Positions 62,958 through 64,000 of a DNA stretch of 64,000 nt are shown here, piece after piece. Position 1 is the stretch's first letter. Each line of letters begins with the position of its first letter. The DNA lies in contig NZ_CP107976.1 of the NCBI RefSeq assembly GCF_036099295.1, positions 186,001-250,000 on the forward strand. Reading direction: 5' to 3'. The translations under genes and the position numbers were made by a program. The notes under the pieces are model-generated. The model was not told the origin of the DNA. It searched no databases and saw only the letters and a program-made list of their open reading frames with translations. The DNA comes from Streptomyces sp. NBC_00358 (GTDB lineage Bacteria > Actinomycetota > Actinomycetes > Streptomycetales > Streptomycetaceae).

Positions 62958-63144
62958 CCCCATGGCCGCACGAGCCTTCGGTTAACCCTTTGCCGAGGAA
63001 CCGACAGGCCGGCTAAGTTCTCCCAGCCGTCCATGTTGATCCGGACCGGCGCTGTCGACGAGGAGGTGTGGAGCACATGCGCAGGAGTGCCCAGCAGTTG
63101 AGCCCGCGTACTGACCTTTGCCACCTCCTCACGACGGAGACACC

Positions 63145-64000
63145 TTGTCCTTTCGCATCACCCCACTGACCGACCCTGCTCGCGGGGCACACAGCCGACG
63201 CCTTGCATGGTTGGCGTCCGACGCCGATTCCATCCCCGTCGGGACGGCCTTTCTTCGCCTGTTCGATGGCGGACAAGCACACCTGGCCGAACTGACCCTC
63301 CATGCTCATCCCGTGGAGCGCCGCAAGGGCGTCGGCTCCCGGCTCCTCGACACCGCCGTGGCCGCCGCCCGGGACAACGACCGACGCTGCGTCAGCGCGC
63401 AGGCCCAGGCCGGATCGCCCGGCGCCCACTTCCTGCCGGCCCGCGGCTTCCGCAAGGTGCTCACCCTGAGGTTCGCCCGCTTGCCACTGGCCGATGTGGA
63501 CGCCATCGCCCTCGCCGAGATCATCGAGCGTCCGCATCCCGGCTACCGGCTGACGTCATGGCAGGGAACCGTCCCTGACACCCTCGCCCAGACGTTTGCC
63601 GCCTCACGCCGGGCCATGGACGACATGCCCATGGAAGACACCGACTACGGCACCGTGGCCTGGGACGTGGACCAGGTCCGGGCTGCGGCGAAGGCCGTCG
63701 AACAGCGCGGTGACCAGTTGCACACTGTCGTCGCCATCGACACCTGCGATGACTCGATCGCCGGGTTCACCGAACTCGTCGTCCCCGGCAATGGCACGGG
63801 TGATGGCCAGCACTACGGCACCGGCGTCCTGCCCGAGCACCGCGGACACGGTCTCGGCCGATGGATGAAGGCTGAGTCGATCCGACAAACCCGCGGGCGC
63901 TATCCAGACCTCGGCGGCCTCCTGACCGACACTGCCGACAGCAACGCGCACATGAGACACATCAGCGACAGCCTCGGCTACGTGCCCACGCACACGACAC
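63145..64000 (+). CDS. Tandem GNAT acetyltransferase (runs off the right edge)
   Basis: Starts with TTG at 63145 (GGAG six bases upstream) and stays open for 285 codons to the end of the window. Two GNAT domains: the first with HLAELTLHAHPVERRKGVGS then RLLDTAVAAARD (acetyl-CoA loop RRKGVGS), the second with HYGTGVLPEHRGHGLGRWMK (HRGHGLG loop) and LTDTADSNAHMRHISDSLGY. Duplicated GNATs in streptomycetes often acetylate aminoglycosides or mycothiol precursors, but the substrate is not deducible. The extreme C-terminus is missing. Confidence 0.85.
   Translation, partial: MSFRITPLTDPARGAHSRRLAWLASDADSIPVGTAFLRLFDGGQAHLAELTLHAHPVERRKGVGSRLLDTAVAAARDNDRRCVSAQAQAGSPGAHFLPARGFRKVLTLRFARLPLADVDAIALAEIIERPHPGYRLTSWQGTVPDTLAQTFAASRRAMDDMPMEDTDYGTVAWDVDQVRAAAKAVEQRGDQLHTVVAIDTCDDSIAGFTELVVPGNGTGDGQHYGTGVLPEHRGHGLGRWMKAESIRQTRGRYPDLGGLLTDTADSNAHMRHISDSLGYVPTHTT

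Noticed and set aside
63060..63130. 9-base inverted repeat (GAGGAGGTG / CACCTCCTC) before the terminal GNAT gene as an attenuator
   Set aside because: The stem overlaps ribosome-site-like sequence but spacing is 53 bases and the arms are short; chance is likely.

Overview
This window is high-GC DNA with strong third-position GC bias, frequent GTG/TTG starts and 4-base ATGA/GTGA gene overlaps. It carries actinomycete families (ECF sigma/anti-sigma pair, RsbU-like phosphatase, SUKH protein, a Streptomyces-type DUF6479 protein). A Streptomyces or close relative is the best reading. The density of broken genes, insertion-sequence remnants and unrelated short operons suggests accessory DNA such as a chromosome arm or large plasmid rather than core chromosome.

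Layout. 1-5.4 kb: a minus-strand aromatic-acid catabolic operon (ABC ATPase, CoxG-like SRPBCC protein, HpcH/HpaI aldolase, LigJ-like 4-oxalomesaconate hydratase, ThDP enzyme, start of a 4,5-dihydroxyphthalate-decarboxylase-like gene) with two TTGTCnGACAA-type sites upstream. 5.7-13.5 kb: nested tyrosine-recombinase elements. An old integrase is split in two, and between its halves lie a Tn554-like recombinase set in decay, a TetR/hydrolase/oxidoreductase module, and an IS5-family element inside the hydrolase. 13.4-23 kb: a HEAT-like protein, a secreted peptide with 13-residue tandem repeats, an SDR relic, an RsbU-type phosphatase and a FUSC membrane protein. 23-29 kb: Dps, then four overlapping genes (acyl-CoA dehydrogenase-like, PIG-L deacetylase, NodS-like methyltransferase, family 2 glycosyltransferase), then a membrane protein coupled to an ANTAR fragment.

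29.4-38 kb: transposase relics, a 24-residue membrane peptide, the ECF sigma/anti-sigma pair, and a minus-strand run of secreted proteins (YbfG-like glycoside-hydrolase-like protein, small membrane protein, Tat substrate, exported protein, lipoprotein, I36-type inhibitor) ending in a chain of very small ORFs. 38-46 kb: GNAT, ISAs1 and TnpB relics, GntR/YbhB/DtxR genes, a 21-bp hairpin, an IS5-family transposase gene with frameshifts, a TPR protein and two copies of a nuclease-tail relic. 46.5-54 kb: a TetR/aldo-keto reductase/quinone oxidoreductase operon, lipoproteins, a STAND-ATPase relic and a SUKH protein. 54.8-64 kb: a uridine-kinase-like enzyme, an orphan IS200/IS605 right end, a PucR-type regulator divergent from a ferredoxin-reductase/desaturase pair, a ParB-like protein, an MFS exporter, IS5 relics and a tandem GNAT running off the end.

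A recurring feature is the single-base lesion in otherwise intact genes (SDR, two exported proteins, DtxR, IS5 transposase, TnpB-like recombinase). Either the region is decaying or the assembly has residual indel errors; raw reads would decide. All assignments come from reading the sequence and from family knowledge; no database search was run.
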